Source: Coleofasciculus sp937127375 (lineage in GTDB: Bacteria; Cyanobacteriota; Cyanobacteriia; Cyanobacteriales; Coleofasciculaceae). From it: a stretch of 64,000 bases of DNA. The translations under genes were made by a program, and so were the position numbers. The notes under the pieces were generated by a model. It made no database searches. It saw only the letters and a list, made by a program, of their open reading frames with translations, and was not told the DNA's origin. Below are positions 1 through 9,304 of this stretch, piece after piece. The stretch is taken from the NCBI GenBank assembly GCA_040218875.1, contig JAVJQP010000013.1. One strand, 5' to 3'. Every line of letters begins with the position of its first letter. The first letter of the stretch is position 1.

Positions 1-2
1 GA

Positions 3-92
3 CAGGGGAAATCATCTGGGTTGCCAGATGAGCCTGAGAACCCTCGGATGGAATGGGTTCAACTCAGCCTATTCGAGTGGAGGGGAGAGTGA
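3..92 (+). CDS. C-terminal fragment of a probable IS200/IS605-type TnpB (gene enters from the left)
   Basis: The reading frame is open from the first bases of the window and gives 29 residues that end in MEWVQLSLFEWRGE before TGA. The rest of the gene lies outside. The TnpB call rests mainly on what follows: a GC-rich hairpin and a GGAG..GTCAA edge 20-50 bp after the stop, which is how IS200/IS605 right ends usually look in cyanobacteria. No RuvC motif is inside the window, so the family is an inference. It could equally be the end of another gene. Confidence 0.4.
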   Translation, partial: QGKSSGLPDEPENPRMEWVQLSLFEWRGE

Positions 93-141
93 GTAATTAC
101 TCTTCAGAATCCCCCGCATTCTATGCGCGGGGAGTCGTCAA
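93..141 (+). mobile_element. Putative right end of an IS200/IS605-like element, with subterminal hairpin
   Basis: After the stop codon, CCCCC GCAT (111-119) can pair with ATGC..GGGG (122-132) across a short loop, with a two-base bulge. GGAGTCGTCAA follows. A hairpin just inside the right end, downstream of tnpB, is the usual IS200/IS605 arrangement and in known cases also forms the 3' part of the guide (omega) RNA. The exact edge near 141 is a guess. Confidence 0.4.
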
Positions 142-157
142 ACTGAATAAGAGTTTT

Positions 158-207
158 AGTCGTCTTGAGACGACTTGCGCTTTTAGCCAAGAACTTGAGT
201 TCTTGGC
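158..207. repeat. Two adjacent perfect hairpins, each with a TG loop
   Basis: AGTCGTCT-TG-AGACGACT (158-175) is followed after ten bases by GCCAAGAACT-TG-AGTTCTTGGC (186-207). The stems are 8 and 10 bp and both close on the same TG dinucleotide. There is no T-run, so they are more like a dispersed repeat than a terminator. Confidence 0.7.
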
Positions 208-320
208 GAGTGTCGAGGCTTATTGACAAAGGTGCAAGTATCGGGTATCGCCCATTTCCTAGTTCCCTGTGACACACCGAGCGAAGCCGAGGTGTTCCCT
301 GTTCCCTTTAAAGACATATT

Positions 321-746
321 ATGCCGCTATTAAAAATGAAATTACACCTCAGCAAACTGCGTCAAATTCTCGCCTTGTTTTTAATTCCAATTTTCTTGAT
401 TTTTGGTTTCGCGATCGCAGACAATAGTAGCGACGCCTTAGCCACCCCTCTAACGCCTACAGCACAATTAACCCCATCTCATCCCCAATCTGAGAAATCT
501 GTCGATTTAGACAAAGGGAGTGAACAAGCGAAAAAGGCATCAGAAAAGGCATTTGAGGGCTTAGAGACAACCAAGGAATTGATTGGCAAAACCGAGAAAA
601 GAAAACAGGCGATTGAACATGGACGGAAAAAGGCAAGCCGTAAATTAGACTCGATGGCTAAAAAAGCCGAAAAAGCTAAAAAATCCGAAGAATCCTTGAA
701 CCACACCGAAAAACTAACCCTTGATCGGATAACTGACGGTAAATAA
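321..746 (+). CDS. Small exported lysine-rich helical protein, function unknown
   Basis: The 141-residue product starts with a basic N-terminus and a hydrophobic stretch (about residues 15-33), as in a signal peptide or membrane anchor. A Thr/Pro-rich linker follows (about 40-58), then a long, highly charged Lys/Glu/Ala segment (about 60-130) likely to be continuous helix. There are no cysteines and no recognisable domain. A second in-frame ATG lies five codons in and could be the true start. It is monocistronic; the next gene points the other way. I do not recognise a family. Confidence 0.65.
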   Translation: MPLLKMKLHLSKLRQILALFLIPIFLIFGFAIADNSSDALATPLTPTAQLTPSHPQSEKSVDLDKGSEQAKKASEKAFEGLETTKELIGKTEKRKQAIEHGRKKASRKLDSMAKKAEKAKKSEESLNHTEKLTLDRITDGK

Positions 747-863
747 TCCAGTCAAATCGGGCGCAAATCTTTGCGCCCCTCCGGTTTCCTGGATGATTTG
801 TCCCGATCAGATCCCCAACTTATTCCAGAAGTCGGGGATCTAATTAATGAATTGGCGTTCACC

Positions 864-1880
864 CTACGGCGCAAACCCCACCAATTGAGGCTTGTATGTC
901 TGAATCGCCTTCATGTACTGCGCCCGTTCAAAGCTACTTTCATCAGGACAGTTAATCTGACTCATGCTACCCTGCATCTGCTTGATCGACTCATATTCAT
1001 GTTCTTCCATCCAATGGCGTACCTCTTGCTCAATCTCTTGTAGATTGCCAATCCCATGACGCAGCAGTACACTGACGATTTCCGTCACTTTCGCACCTGC
1101 CATCATCATTTTGATCACATCCTGCCCTTTATGTACCCCACTGGTAGCAGCAAAGTCCACCGACAGACGACCATATAAAATCGCAATCCAGCGCATGGGT
1201 AAGCGCATCGCTTGCGGTGTACTCAGCAATACATTGGGTGAAACTTCCAATTCCTCAATATCAATATCTGGCTGGTAAAATCGGTTGAACAAAACCAAAC
1301 CATCAGCACCCGCCTCCGTCAACCGCTTCGCCATATTTGCCATATTGCTGAAGAAGGGACTGAGTTTAATCGCAACCGGAATATTTACCTCCGATTTCAC
1401 CGCTTGCAGAATATCAATATAATTCTGCTCGATTTGAGCCCCTGTCTGATCCATATCCGTGGGGATGCTATAGATATTCAACTCCAACGCATTCGCCCCC
1501 GCCTGCTCAATTTCCTTGGCGTAGTGCGTCCAACCGCCCACGGTGGCACCATTAAGACTAGCAATGATCGGCATATTCACCGTCTCTTTTGCCTTGCGGA
1601 TATGCTCTAAATATTGCTCTGAACCCACATGAAAGACTTCTGCTTCCGGGAAATAGGTCAGGGCTTCGGCAAAACTTTCGGTACCATACTCTAAGTGATG
1701 GTGTAACTCCAACTTTTCTTGGCGCAGTTGTTCTTCAAATAAGGAATGCAGCACCACAGCCGCCGCCCCTGCATCCTCCATACGCTTGATATTGTCAACA
1801 TCTTCGGTCAAAGGTGCCGCCGCACCAACCACGAGTGGCGATCGCAATTCTAACCCTAGATATGTTGTTGTCAGATCCAT
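864..1880 (-). CDS. Dihydroorotate dehydrogenase-like flavoprotein
   Basis: This 338-residue TIM-barrel protein resembles class 1 dihydroorotate dehydrogenases: it starts MDLTTTYLGLELRSPLVVGA, has an Asn/Gly loop SLNGATVGGW near residue 110, and ends in a glycine-rich FMN-phosphate region (GADGLVLFNRFYQP, then AATSGVHKGQDVIKMMMAGA). Where true enzymes have ELNxSCPN with the catalytic Cys or Ser, this one reads ELNIYSIP, so it is probably not the pyrimidine-biosynthesis enzyme. It lies 80 bp downstream of nifJ on the same strand with only a palindrome between them. A redox role linked to NifJ is plausible but unproven. Confidence 0.85.
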   Translation of the reverse strand: MDLTTTYLGLELRSPLVVGAAAPLTEDVDNIKRMEDAGAAAVVLHSLFEEQLRQEKLELHHHLEYGTESFAEALTYFPEAEVFHVGSEQYLEHIRKAKETVNMPIIASLNGATVGGWTHYAKEIEQAGANALELNIYSIPTDMDQTGAQIEQNYIDILQAVKSEVNIPVAIKLSPFFSNMANMAKRLTEAGADGLVLFNRFYQPDIDIEELEVSPNVLLSTPQAMRLPMRWIAILYGRLSVDFAATSGVHKGQDVIKMMMAGAKVTEIVSVLLRHGIGNLQEIEQEVRHWMEEHEYESIKQMQGSMSQINCPDESSFERAQYMKAIQTYKPQLVGFAP

Positions 1881-1922
1881 CCGTTTAAACCTCTCAATTA
1901 TTTATGGGTAATCCTGTGGCGG

Positions 1923-1954
1923 GTGTAGAGACGTAGCATGCTACGTCTCTACAC
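1923..1954. repeat. Perfect 32-nt palindrome between nifJ and the PyrD-like gene
   Basis: The 32 bases are exactly self-complementary, with core ACGTAGCATGCTACGT. It starts six bases beyond the nifJ stop codon, so in RNA it would form a strong 3' hairpin that could protect or attenuate the nifJ message before the downstream gene. It belongs to the AGACGT..ACGTCT palindrome family seen at seven or more other places in this window. Confidence 0.85.
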
Positions 1955-1960
1955 TATTAA

Positions 1961-4900
1961 CTAGGTACTCGTCGGTTCCTTAACTTCCTCACCAGTTTGG
2001 GTTGTCTGACCATTTCCATGACCGTTTTGGGTGTCCAACTGACGGGCTGCCAGATATTGGTACATATGCCACCGAGTCTGCACATCCTGCTGGGCTTCTC
2101 CTAGAAGACGTTTAGCATCTTCTGGCTTACTCTTGGTCAGCATCTTGAAGCGGTTTTCTTGATACATGGATTGTTCCACCGGGAATTTCGGACTCCGCAT
2201 ATCCAGTTGCAGGGGATTCTTCGCTTCTTGGACTAAATCTGGATTGAAGCGATACAGCAACCAACGCCCGGACTCAACCAACGCCTTGTGATGCGACATC
2301 GATGTGGTCATATTAATCCCGTGGGCAATACAGTGCGAATACGCCAAGATTAGGGATGGACCATCATACGCCTCCGCTTCTAAGAACGCCTTCAAGGTAT
2401 GTTCATCCCGCGCCCCCATTGCCACACTAGCAACATAGACATTCCCGTAGGTCATCGCAATCAAACCTAGGTCTTTCTTAGCTGACGGTTTACCCGCTGC
2501 CGCGAATTTCGCCACCGCCCCCCGTGGGGTAGCTTTGGACGCCTGACCCCCGGTATTGGAATAAACCTCGGTATCCAAAACCAAGATATTCACATTACGA
2601 CCACTTGCCATCACATGGTCTAAACCACCGTAACCAATATCATAAGCCCAGCCATCACCACCGATAATCCAGACACTCTTCTTGACTAGGTAATCGGCTA
2701 AACTTAACAACTGCTTGGCTTCGGGAGAGTTCATCTCTGGCAGTTTCTGCTTGAGTTGCGCTACTCGTTCCCGTTGTTCCCAAATATCGGCTTCAGATTT
2801 CTGTTCCGCGTTGAGAATGCCACCGACTAAGTTATCGCCAATCTCACCCGCTAAAGTTTGCACTAACTCGGCGGCAAATTGGGTGTGTTTGTCAATGGAG
2901 ACGCGGAAGCCAATGCCAAATTCGGCGTTATCTTCAAACAAGCTATTTGACCAAGCCGGTCCACGCCCTTCAGCATTCTGTGACCAAGGCGTAGTCGGTA
3001 GGTTTCCACCGTAAATCGAGGAACAGCCTGTGGCATTTGCCACCACCATGCGATCGCCAAATAGTTGAGTCGCCAGTTTCAGATAAGGCGTTTCGCCACA
3101 ACCGGCACAAGCCCCGGAGAACTCAAATAGAGGTTCTTGCCATTGCTGCTGACGAATTCGGTCTAAGTTTAAGGAACGGCGATCGGGATTAGGAATATCT
3201 AAGAAGAAGTCCCAATTTTCCTGTTCTTGATCCCGCAACGGTAACTGGGATTCCATGTTAATCGCCTTCAGCTTCGGCTGAGACTTATTCTTCGCCGGAC
3301 AAACATCGACACAAATTCCGCAACCAGTGCAGTCTTCTACCGCCACCTGAATCGTAAATTTCTGTCCCCCATACTCTTTATCCCGCGTATCCGTGGACTT
3401 AAAGGAATCTGGGGCATTTTCTAACACCTGTGGGTCATAAGACTTGCCTCGGATCACCGCATGGGGGCAAACCATGACACACTTACCACACTGGACGCAG
3501 ACATCGGGGTCCCAAACGGGAACTTCTAATGCTACATTGCGTTTTTCCCATTTGGTCGTACCGGTAGGGAATGTCCCATCCACGGGCATGGCACTCACGG
3601 GCAGGTCATCGCCACCCCGCGCCATCATCTTACCTAATACATCCCGAACAAAGGCTGGGGCGGTGTCGGGAACCGGGGGACGCATATCCACGGTGCTGTC
3701 CAGGGTGTCTGGTACTTGCACTTCATACAGATGCGCCAAGGCATTGTCCACCGCCTCAATATTCATGCGGACAACTTCTGCACCCTTCTTGCCGTAAGTC
3801 TTTTCGATGTACTGCTTAATTTTCGCGATCGCTTCTTCTTTGGGTAAGATATTCGCCAGTTCAAAGAAGCAGACTTGCATCACAGTGTTAATCCGTCGTC
3901 CCATCCCACTGTTAATGGACACTTGATTGGCGTCAATAACATAGAACTTCAAGTTCTTGTTGACAATTTCTTCTTGTACCGGACGGGGCAGCAGACCCCA
4001 GACTTCATCGGGTCCAAAGGGACTATTCAGCAAGAAGGTGGCACCAGGGGCAGCACTACTAAGAACGTTCAATTTTTCCAGGAACAGCCACTGGTGACAA
4101 GCAACAAAGTTGGCTTGGCTAATCTGGTAAGTTGAACGAATCGGTTCTGGACCAAAGCGCAGGTGAGAAACAGTAACGGCACCGGATTTCTTGGAGTCGT
4201 AAACAAAGTAACCTTGGGCGTAGTTCTCGGTTTCTTCACCAATAATCTTGATCGAGTTCTTATTCGCGCCAACAGTACCATCTGACCCTAAGCCATAGAA
4301 CACACAGCGCACCACGCTTTCGGGTTCCGTGGAGAAGTTGGGATCAAAGGAGAGGCTGGTATTGGTCAAGTCATCGTTGATGCCAATCGTAAAATGGTTT
4401 TTCGGTTGATCAGCCGCCAGGTTATCGAAAATACCCTTAACCATGGCGGGGCTAAATTTCTTAGAGGATAAGCCATAGCGTCCACCGACAACCTTGGGTT
4501 TGGGACTATCCGCTTCCCAGGCTTCCTGAACCGCTGTAACTATATCCAGATAAAGGGGTTCGCCACCAGCACCCGGTTCTTTGGTGCGGTCTAGGGCAGC
4601 AATACTCTTGGTGGTAGCAGGCAGCGCTTTGACCAACTGTTTCATATCAAAGGGGCGATACAGCCGCACTTTGATCATCCCCACTTTTTCACCCTGTTTG
4701 TTCAGGTAATCCACGGTTTCATGGGCGGTTTCTGTGCCCGATCCCATGAGGATGATTACTCGTTCGGCATCGGGGGCACCGTAATATTGGAACAGTTCAT
4801 ACTTGCGCCCGGTGAGTTCGGCAAATTTGTCCATGGATTTCTGGACAATTCCCGGACAGGCGTTGTAGTAAGGATTAACGGTCTCCCGTGCTTGGAAATA

Positions 4901-5575
4901 GACATCCGGGTTTTGGGCGGTGCCTCGCAGAACGGGGCGATCCGGGGTTAGACCCCGCGCCCGATGTTCCATCACCCGTTCATCGTTGATCATTTCCCGC
5001 AGATCTTCGTCTGCCAGAAGTTCAATTTTCTGAACTTCGTGGGAAGTGCGGAAGCCGTCAAAGAAATGGATAAAAGGAATGCGGGATTCGAGGCTAGCGG
5101 CGTGGGTAATTAACGCTAGGTCATGTGCCTCTTGGACTGATCCCGACGCCAACAGACCAAAGCCGGTGGCACGACACGCCATCACATCTTGGTGATCCCC
5201 AAAAATTGACAGGGCTTGGGCGGCTAGCGATCGCGCGGCGACATGGATCACGGCTGAGGTCATTTCCCCGGCGATTTTGTAGAGGTTGGGCAGCATTAAC
5301 AGCAAGCCTTGAGATGCTGTGAATGTACTGGTTAATGACCCTGCCTGCAACGCGCCATGGACTGTACCTGCCGCCCCTGCTTCACTCTGCATTTCAATGA
5401 TTGAGGGAACGGTTCCCCAGAGGTTCTTACGACCTTCTGAAGACCAAGCATCTGCCCATTCTCCCATGGGAGAAGCGGGGGTGATCGGATAAATGGCGAT
5501 CACTTCATTAAGTGGGTAGGCAACGCGAGCTACCGCTTCGTTTCCGTCTAGAGTTGCAATCGTTCGTTTCGTCAT
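1961..5575 (-). CDS. nifJ: Pyruvate:ferredoxin (flavodoxin) oxidoreductase
   Basis: The 1204-residue length matches single-chain PFOR. It converts pyruvate and CoA to acetyl-CoA and CO2 and reduces ferredoxin or flavodoxin in the cytoplasm. The N-terminus MTKRTIATLDGNEAVARVAY is typical. Two [4Fe-4S] motifs of bacterial-ferredoxin type are clear near residues 690-750 (CVQCGKCVMVCPH and CTGCGICVDVCP). The cluster-ligand segment CAGCGETPY and the thiamine-diphosphate region GGDGWAYDIGYGG with DTEVYSNTGGQ follow. In cyanobacteria such enzymes serve fermentation or nitrogen fixation; no nif gene is nearby, so a fermentative or general redox role is more likely. The start has an AAAGG-like ribosome site upstream. 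Confidence 0.97.
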   Translation of the reverse strand: MTKRTIATLDGNEAVARVAYPLNEVIAIYPITPASPMGEWADAWSSEGRKNLWGTVPSIIEMQSEAGAAGTVHGALQAGSLTSTFTASQGLLLMLPNLYKIAGEMTSAVIHVAARSLAAQALSIFGDHQDVMACRATGFGLLASGSVQEAHDLALITHAASLESRIPFIHFFDGFRTSHEVQKIELLADEDLREMINDERVMEHRARGLTPDRPVLRGTAQNPDVYFQARETVNPYYNACPGIVQKSMDKFAELTGRKYELFQYYGAPDAERVIILMGSGTETAHETVDYLNKQGEKVGMIKVRLYRPFDMKQLVKALPATTKSIAALDRTKEPGAGGEPLYLDIVTAVQEAWEADSPKPKVVGGRYGLSSKKFSPAMVKGIFDNLAADQPKNHFTIGINDDLTNTSLSFDPNFSTEPESVVRCVFYGLGSDGTVGANKNSIKIIGEETENYAQGYFVYDSKKSGAVTVSHLRFGPEPIRSTYQISQANFVACHQWLFLEKLNVLSSAAPGATFLLNSPFGPDEVWGLLPRPVQEEIVNKNLKFYVIDANQVSINSGMGRRINTVMQVCFFELANILPKEEAIAKIKQYIEKTYGKKGAEVVRMNIEAVDNALAHLYEVQVPDTLDSTVDMRPPVPDTAPAFVRDVLGKMMARGGDDLPVSAMPVDGTFPTGTTKWEKRNVALEVPVWDPDVCVQCGKCVMVCPHAVIRGKSYDPQVLENAPDSFKSTDTRDKEYGGQKFTIQVAVEDCTGCGICVDVCPAKNKSQPKLKAINMESQLPLRDQEQENWDFFLDIPNPDRRSLNLDRIRQQQWQEPLFEFSGACAGCGETPYLKLATQLFGDRMVVANATGCSSIYGGNLPTTPWSQNAEGRGPAWSNSLFEDNAEFGIGFRVSIDKHTQFAAELVQTLAGEIGDNLVGGILNAEQKSEADIWEQRERVAQLKQKLPEMNSPEAKQLLSLADYLVKKSVWIIGGDGWAYDIGYGGLDHVMASGRNVNILVLDTEVYSNTGGQASKATPRGAVAKFAAAGKPSAKKDLGLIAMTYGNVYVASVAMGARDEHTLKAFLEAEAYDGPSLILAYSHCIAHGINMTTSMSHHKALVESGRWLLYRFNPDLVQEAKNPLQLDMRSPKFPVEQSMYQENRFKMLTKSKPEDAKRLLGEAQQDVQTRWHMYQYLAARQLDTQNGHGNGQTTQTGEEVKEPTST

Positions 5576-7129
5576 AGTTACAAACCTTTTTGGGTTGCTA
5601 GGTAATCTTTTTTGTTTGGGGCGCTAAACTTCAACTTAATTCCTTGTCTATTGCAAATCCCCTATCAATTTCGTCTCTTCCACTACAAAACGTCAATTAT
5701 ATTGGCGATCGAATTAGCATAAATTTTCCAATTGAGTCCTTCCTTGAACAACGTCAATGTTGTTTTGTCTAGGGGACATAAATCGACATTCAACCCCCAT
5801 GCTATATGGCTGACGGTCGTTTCCGGAATTCGTTAATGGTCTTTTAACCTTCCTGTCTGCTTCCGGATACTCTTCTATTATCTAACAAAATTTTAGTAAT
5901 TTAGGTAGTCTAACTTTTTTTTAATTTATTTAAGATTTTGGCAACTCCCTACCTTAAAATAATCTAAATAATAAGCTGTATTAGTTTTTACAAGCTGGGA
6001 GATTTTAACTTGATTAAGTATTACTGCAAAATAATTAAGAAATATTTCATTTTGTAAATATTTCTCAGCGTCTCAGCCATTGAGGGAGATGGGCTTCACG
6101 GGGTGACAAGCTTTTCTGTTGTGTTGAGCCATCCTGCTTTTAGCCCATTTCTTATTGTCACAGATAGGGTCAAAGATAGCGGTTGTTTCTGGGGGACCAG
6201 CCCCCCAGACCCCCCGATGGGGGACGAGCGCCTCCCCCATACCCCCTGCGCAACGCTTCGCTAATCCCATATCTCATGGCTGTGGTCTTCATCTGTCAAT
6301 AAGGGTGTCAATAAGGCTTCATCTTTGGAGATACTAATGTCTACTCAAAGCCTGATTTTTAAAGGTTTTAGACGGCTTGTCACCCCTTCAGGAGATGGGC
6401 AAAAATCTGATTGGTCACAGTACGGCAGGATTGCTAGTGCAAGAAGGCAGAAATAACGCCAGCAGCTAATATCTCCCCCAGCTCCCTCAGCTCCCCCAGC
6501 TCCCTCAGCTTCATCGTATCTACGAAGCTGCTCAAGTATTTTCATGCCTGATGCACTAGGCTGGCTCTATACTCGTCACTATCGGCAACGAGTGCGATCG
6601 CTAACCCTGTTGGGTGTCGGTGTGTATCCAGGGATTGACTGGCAAGCGCACTATTATCGGGATACGCCGTCAAACCCCTGTTTTTCAAGCAGCTAAAAAA
6701 CCGCGCTTGTCGTGACAGCAAGTTGGATCGAATATTCCAATTTCTCAATCTACCCTTGCTATTACTCATATCCATATTTTTACAGCGTATAGGGGTTACC
6801 TACTCACTGTTTTCTTTTCCAAGCTTCACTGTTGGCAGTTCCGGGTAACTACCTTAACAGGAGACGTATTTGGGATGCAACTCCCCTATGATTCGGCTGA
6901 TGTCGCTGAACGAGTGGGACGGAATTGGATTGACTTTAGATCTCAGACTCCGGTGACATAAAGTAGTGGTTTCAACGTGACATTCTTCTACACTCAATTA
7001 AAGTAAGACGTGTAAGGAGGTGGACATGATTATAGCACTTTATAACGCGGTGTAGTACAGTATTTGTAAGGGTTTGAGGCTTCTTTACGAGACTTAACAC
7101 CTTGCCGTTTTCTTGTTTTCGACTACTTA
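5576..7129. other. Gene-poor 1.55-kb stretch upstream of nifJ
   Basis: The first 500 bases are AT-rich and should hold the nifJ promoter. Beyond that are GC-rich repeat patches, including a mirrored pair GGGGTGACAAGC (6100-6111) and GCTTGTCACCCC (6374-6385), and a CAGCTCCCTCAGCTCCCC duplication near 6478-6512. Two short frames (6544-6696, 50 codons; 6874-6960, 28 codons after AGGAGA) look weakly coding but have no recognisable product and may be gene remnants. At 7016-7023 a strong AAGGAGGT site precedes an ATG (7026) with only nine codons. No gene can be called with confidence. Confidence 0.5.
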
Positions 7130-7288
7130 ATGACTCAAGCAGAACAAGATTTACTCGAAAATTTTATCGTTGATAGTGATGAATTAAAACAGAAAGTGCA
7201 AGCCGCTTGGGAGGATTTCATTAGCAGAGACTTACCCGTTATTCGAGAGTTAACAACTCAGGTGTTTGAAACTGAATTGTCATCCTAG
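7130..7288 (+). CDS. Small acidic protein, function unknown
   Basis: A 52-codon frame starts MTQAEQDLLENFIVDSDEL and ends QVFETELSS. The composition is acidic and helix-prone with a single Trp, and codon use looks like its neighbours. The start overlaps a TAA in another frame (TTAATGAC) and lacks a good ribosome site, so translation is uncertain. I do not recognise the product. Confidence 0.45.
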   Translation: MTQAEQDLLENFIVDSDELKQKVQAAWEDFISRDLPVIRELTTQVFETELSS

Positions 7289-7408
7289 CTCTTATCTGAA
7301 TACGGATATCCTACCCTATCCCTGATAGTATGATAGTAGTTCATCCCAGTCTTGCGTTAGACTGGCTAACTGATTTCCATACTTTTCTGTGAAATTAGGA
7401 CTTATCTC

Positions 7409-7693
7409 ATGAATACTGCGACACTGGCAACATGGATTCTCAGCCCTTTACTGGGACTAGCTATCTTACTCTTCATTTTCCGGATTGTCCTGACCTGGTA
7501 TCCTCAGATCGATCTCAACCGCTTCCCCTTTAATCTGGTCGCTTTGCCCACCGAACCTTTTTTAGTCCCAACCCGCAAACTGGTGCCGCCCATTGGGGGT
7601 GTGGATATTACGCCGATTATTTGGGTTGGGATTGTTAGCTTACTGCGGGAGATTCTTGTCGGTCAGCAAGGATTACTGACCCTGATCCACTGA
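7409..7693 (+). CDS. YggT/Ycf19-family membrane protein
   Basis: The 94-residue protein has two hydrophobic segments (about residues 9-29 and 66-85) around a conserved segment FRIVLTWYPQIDLNRFPF and PTEPFLVPTRKLVPPIGGVDITPI, the signature of the YggT/Ycf19 family. Members are needed for correct thylakoid or nucleoid organisation in chloroplasts and cyanobacteria, but no molecular activity is established. It converges on accC with only 14 bp between the stops. Confidence 0.9.
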   Translation: MNTATLATWILSPLLGLAILLFIFRIVLTWYPQIDLNRFPFNLVALPTEPFLVPTRKLVPPIGGVDITPIIWVGIVSLLREILVGQQGLLTLIH

Positions 7694-7707
7694 CTTACCC
7701 TAACCCT

Positions 7708-9063
7708 TTAAGATTGGGCGGTTGCCATCATTTGCTCAACAAAATTCGTATAAACATCACCACTGAGAAACGCTGGGGTTTCTAAGATTTTTTGGTGGAA
7801 ACTCAGCGTGGTGGCAACACCCGTAATCGCACATTCGCGCAGGGCGCGTTTCATGCGGCGAATTGCGGCATCGCGGTTGGGTGCCCATACGATTAACTTG
7901 CCGATTAATGAGTCGTAATAGGGGGGAATTTCATAATCGGTGTACACATGGGAATCCATCCGCACGCCGGGTCCTCCAGGTGGCAGATACCCACTAATCC
8001 GCCCCGGTTGAGGACGGAAATTGCGATCGGGATCTTCGGCATTAATCCGACATTCAATCGCATGTCCCTTAAGCGTTACTTGGTCTTGAGTCAGTTTCAA
8101 GGGTTCGCCTTGGGCAATCCGAATCTGTTCGGCAATTAAGTCCAATCCTGAGATCATCTCGGTGACAGGATGCTCAACTTGAATGCGGGTATTCATTTCC
8201 ATAAAATAAAAATGACCCATGGCATCCAGCAGAAACTCAACCGTACCCGCCCCAACATAATTAATCGACTTGGCAGCCATGACAGCAGCTGTTCCCATTT
8301 TTTCTCGCAGTTCTGGGGTCAAGGCGGGACTGGGGGCTTCTTCTAAGAGTTTCTGATGGCGTCGCTGAATGGAACAGTCACGTTCTCCCAGATGAATCAC
8401 GTTACCCTGACTATCGGCAAGAATTTGAAACTCAATGTGGCGGGGACGGACGATAAATTTTTCCAGATAAAGTCCTGGATTGCCAAAAGCGGCTTCGGCT
8501 TCCCCTTGGGCGGCTTGAAACAGGCGACTCATCGCACTCTCATCGGGAACCAAGCGCATCCCTCGTCCACCACCTCCGGCTGTGGCTTTAATCATCACCG
8601 GATAACCGATGTCTTTGGCAAGTGTGATGGCTTCTCGTTCACTACTCAACAATCCCTCACTTCCGGGTACGGTGGGTACTCCTGCCCGTTGCATGGTTTC
8701 CTTAGCGGTGGATTTATCCCCCATCGCCCGCATCGCTTCAGGTGACGGACCGATAAAAGAGATTTGATGATCGGCGCAAATTTCGGCGAATCGGGCATTT
8801 TCTGCCAAAAAACCATAGCCAGGATGAATGGCGGTGGCATTGCGCGTCAGGGCGGCGGCAATAATGTTGGGAATATTCAGGTAACTTTTGCTACTAGGCG
8901 CTTCACCGATGCATATAGCTTCATCCGCTAGTTGAACATGGAGGGCTTGTTGATCGATGGTCGAGTGAACGGCAACGGTGGCAATTCCCATTTCTTCACA
9001 GGTTCGGAGAATCCGCAGGGCAATTTCCCCACGATTGGCAATTAAGATTTTGGCAAAGTCCAT
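7708..9063 (-). CDS. accC: Acetyl-CoA carboxylase, biotin carboxylase subunit
   Basis: The 451-residue ATP-grasp enzyme carboxylates biotin on AccB, the first step of fatty acid synthesis. The N-terminus FAKILIANRGEIALRILRTC is diagnostic. The glycine-rich nucleotide loop KATAGGGGRGMR lies near residue 160, and the catalytic region MEMNTRIQVEHPVTE near 290 carries the conserved Glu and Arg residues. Length and ends match the family. It stands alone here; the other acc genes are not in the window, which is usual in cyanobacteria. Confidence 0.97.
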   Translation of the reverse strand: MDFAKILIANRGEIALRILRTCEEMGIATVAVHSTIDQQALHVQLADEAICIGEAPSSKSYLNIPNIIAAALTRNATAIHPGYGFLAENARFAEICADHQISFIGPSPEAMRAMGDKSTAKETMQRAGVPTVPGSEGLLSSEREAITLAKDIGYPVMIKATAGGGGRGMRLVPDESAMSRLFQAAQGEAEAAFGNPGLYLEKFIVRPRHIEFQILADSQGNVIHLGERDCSIQRRHQKLLEEAPSPALTPELREKMGTAAVMAAKSINYVGAGTVEFLLDAMGHFYFMEMNTRIQVEHPVTEMISGLDLIAEQIRIAQGEPLKLTQDQVTLKGHAIECRINAEDPDRNFRPQPGRISGYLPPGGPGVRMDSHVYTDYEIPPYYDSLIGKLIVWAPNRDAAIRRMKRALRECAITGVATTLSFHQKILETPAFLSGDVYTNFVEQMMATAQS

Positions 9064-9222
9064 AAAACAGCGTTGCTATATCCGTATTCTGTAGGATAAG
9101 GGGGATTGTCCCCTTTGGTGGCATCCTTTGGGAAGCGTGGGTGACGTTCTCGGCGTGGGATTTCAACAAAATTGTCGGGAAGTCGTAATTTCTCAAAAGA
9201 GCTGATATAATGGGTTAGCCAT

Positions 9223-9304
9223 GCGGATGTGGTGGAATCGGTAGACACGCACGCTTGAGGGGCGTGTGGCGTAAGCCTTGCGAGTTCGAGTCTCGCCATC
9301 CGCA
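9223..9304 (+). tRNA. trnL-GAG: tRNA-Leu (anticodon GAG)
   Basis: A full class II cloverleaf can be drawn. The acceptor stem is GCGGATG with CATCCGC, and the discriminator A is at 9304. The anticodon stem CACGC/GCGTG encloses loop TTGAGGG, which gives anticodon GAG for CUC/CUU. A variable arm with GGC..GCC follows, then T stem GCGAG/CTCGC with loop TTCGAGT. The 3' CCA is not encoded. The gene is divergent from accC. Confidence 0.96.

Noticed and set aside
864..1880. pyrD, the pyrimidine-biosynthesis dihydroorotate dehydrogenase
   Set aside because: The Ser/Cys catalytic-base motif is replaced (ELNIYSIP), and the gene pairs with nifJ, so only a PyrD-like label is justified.
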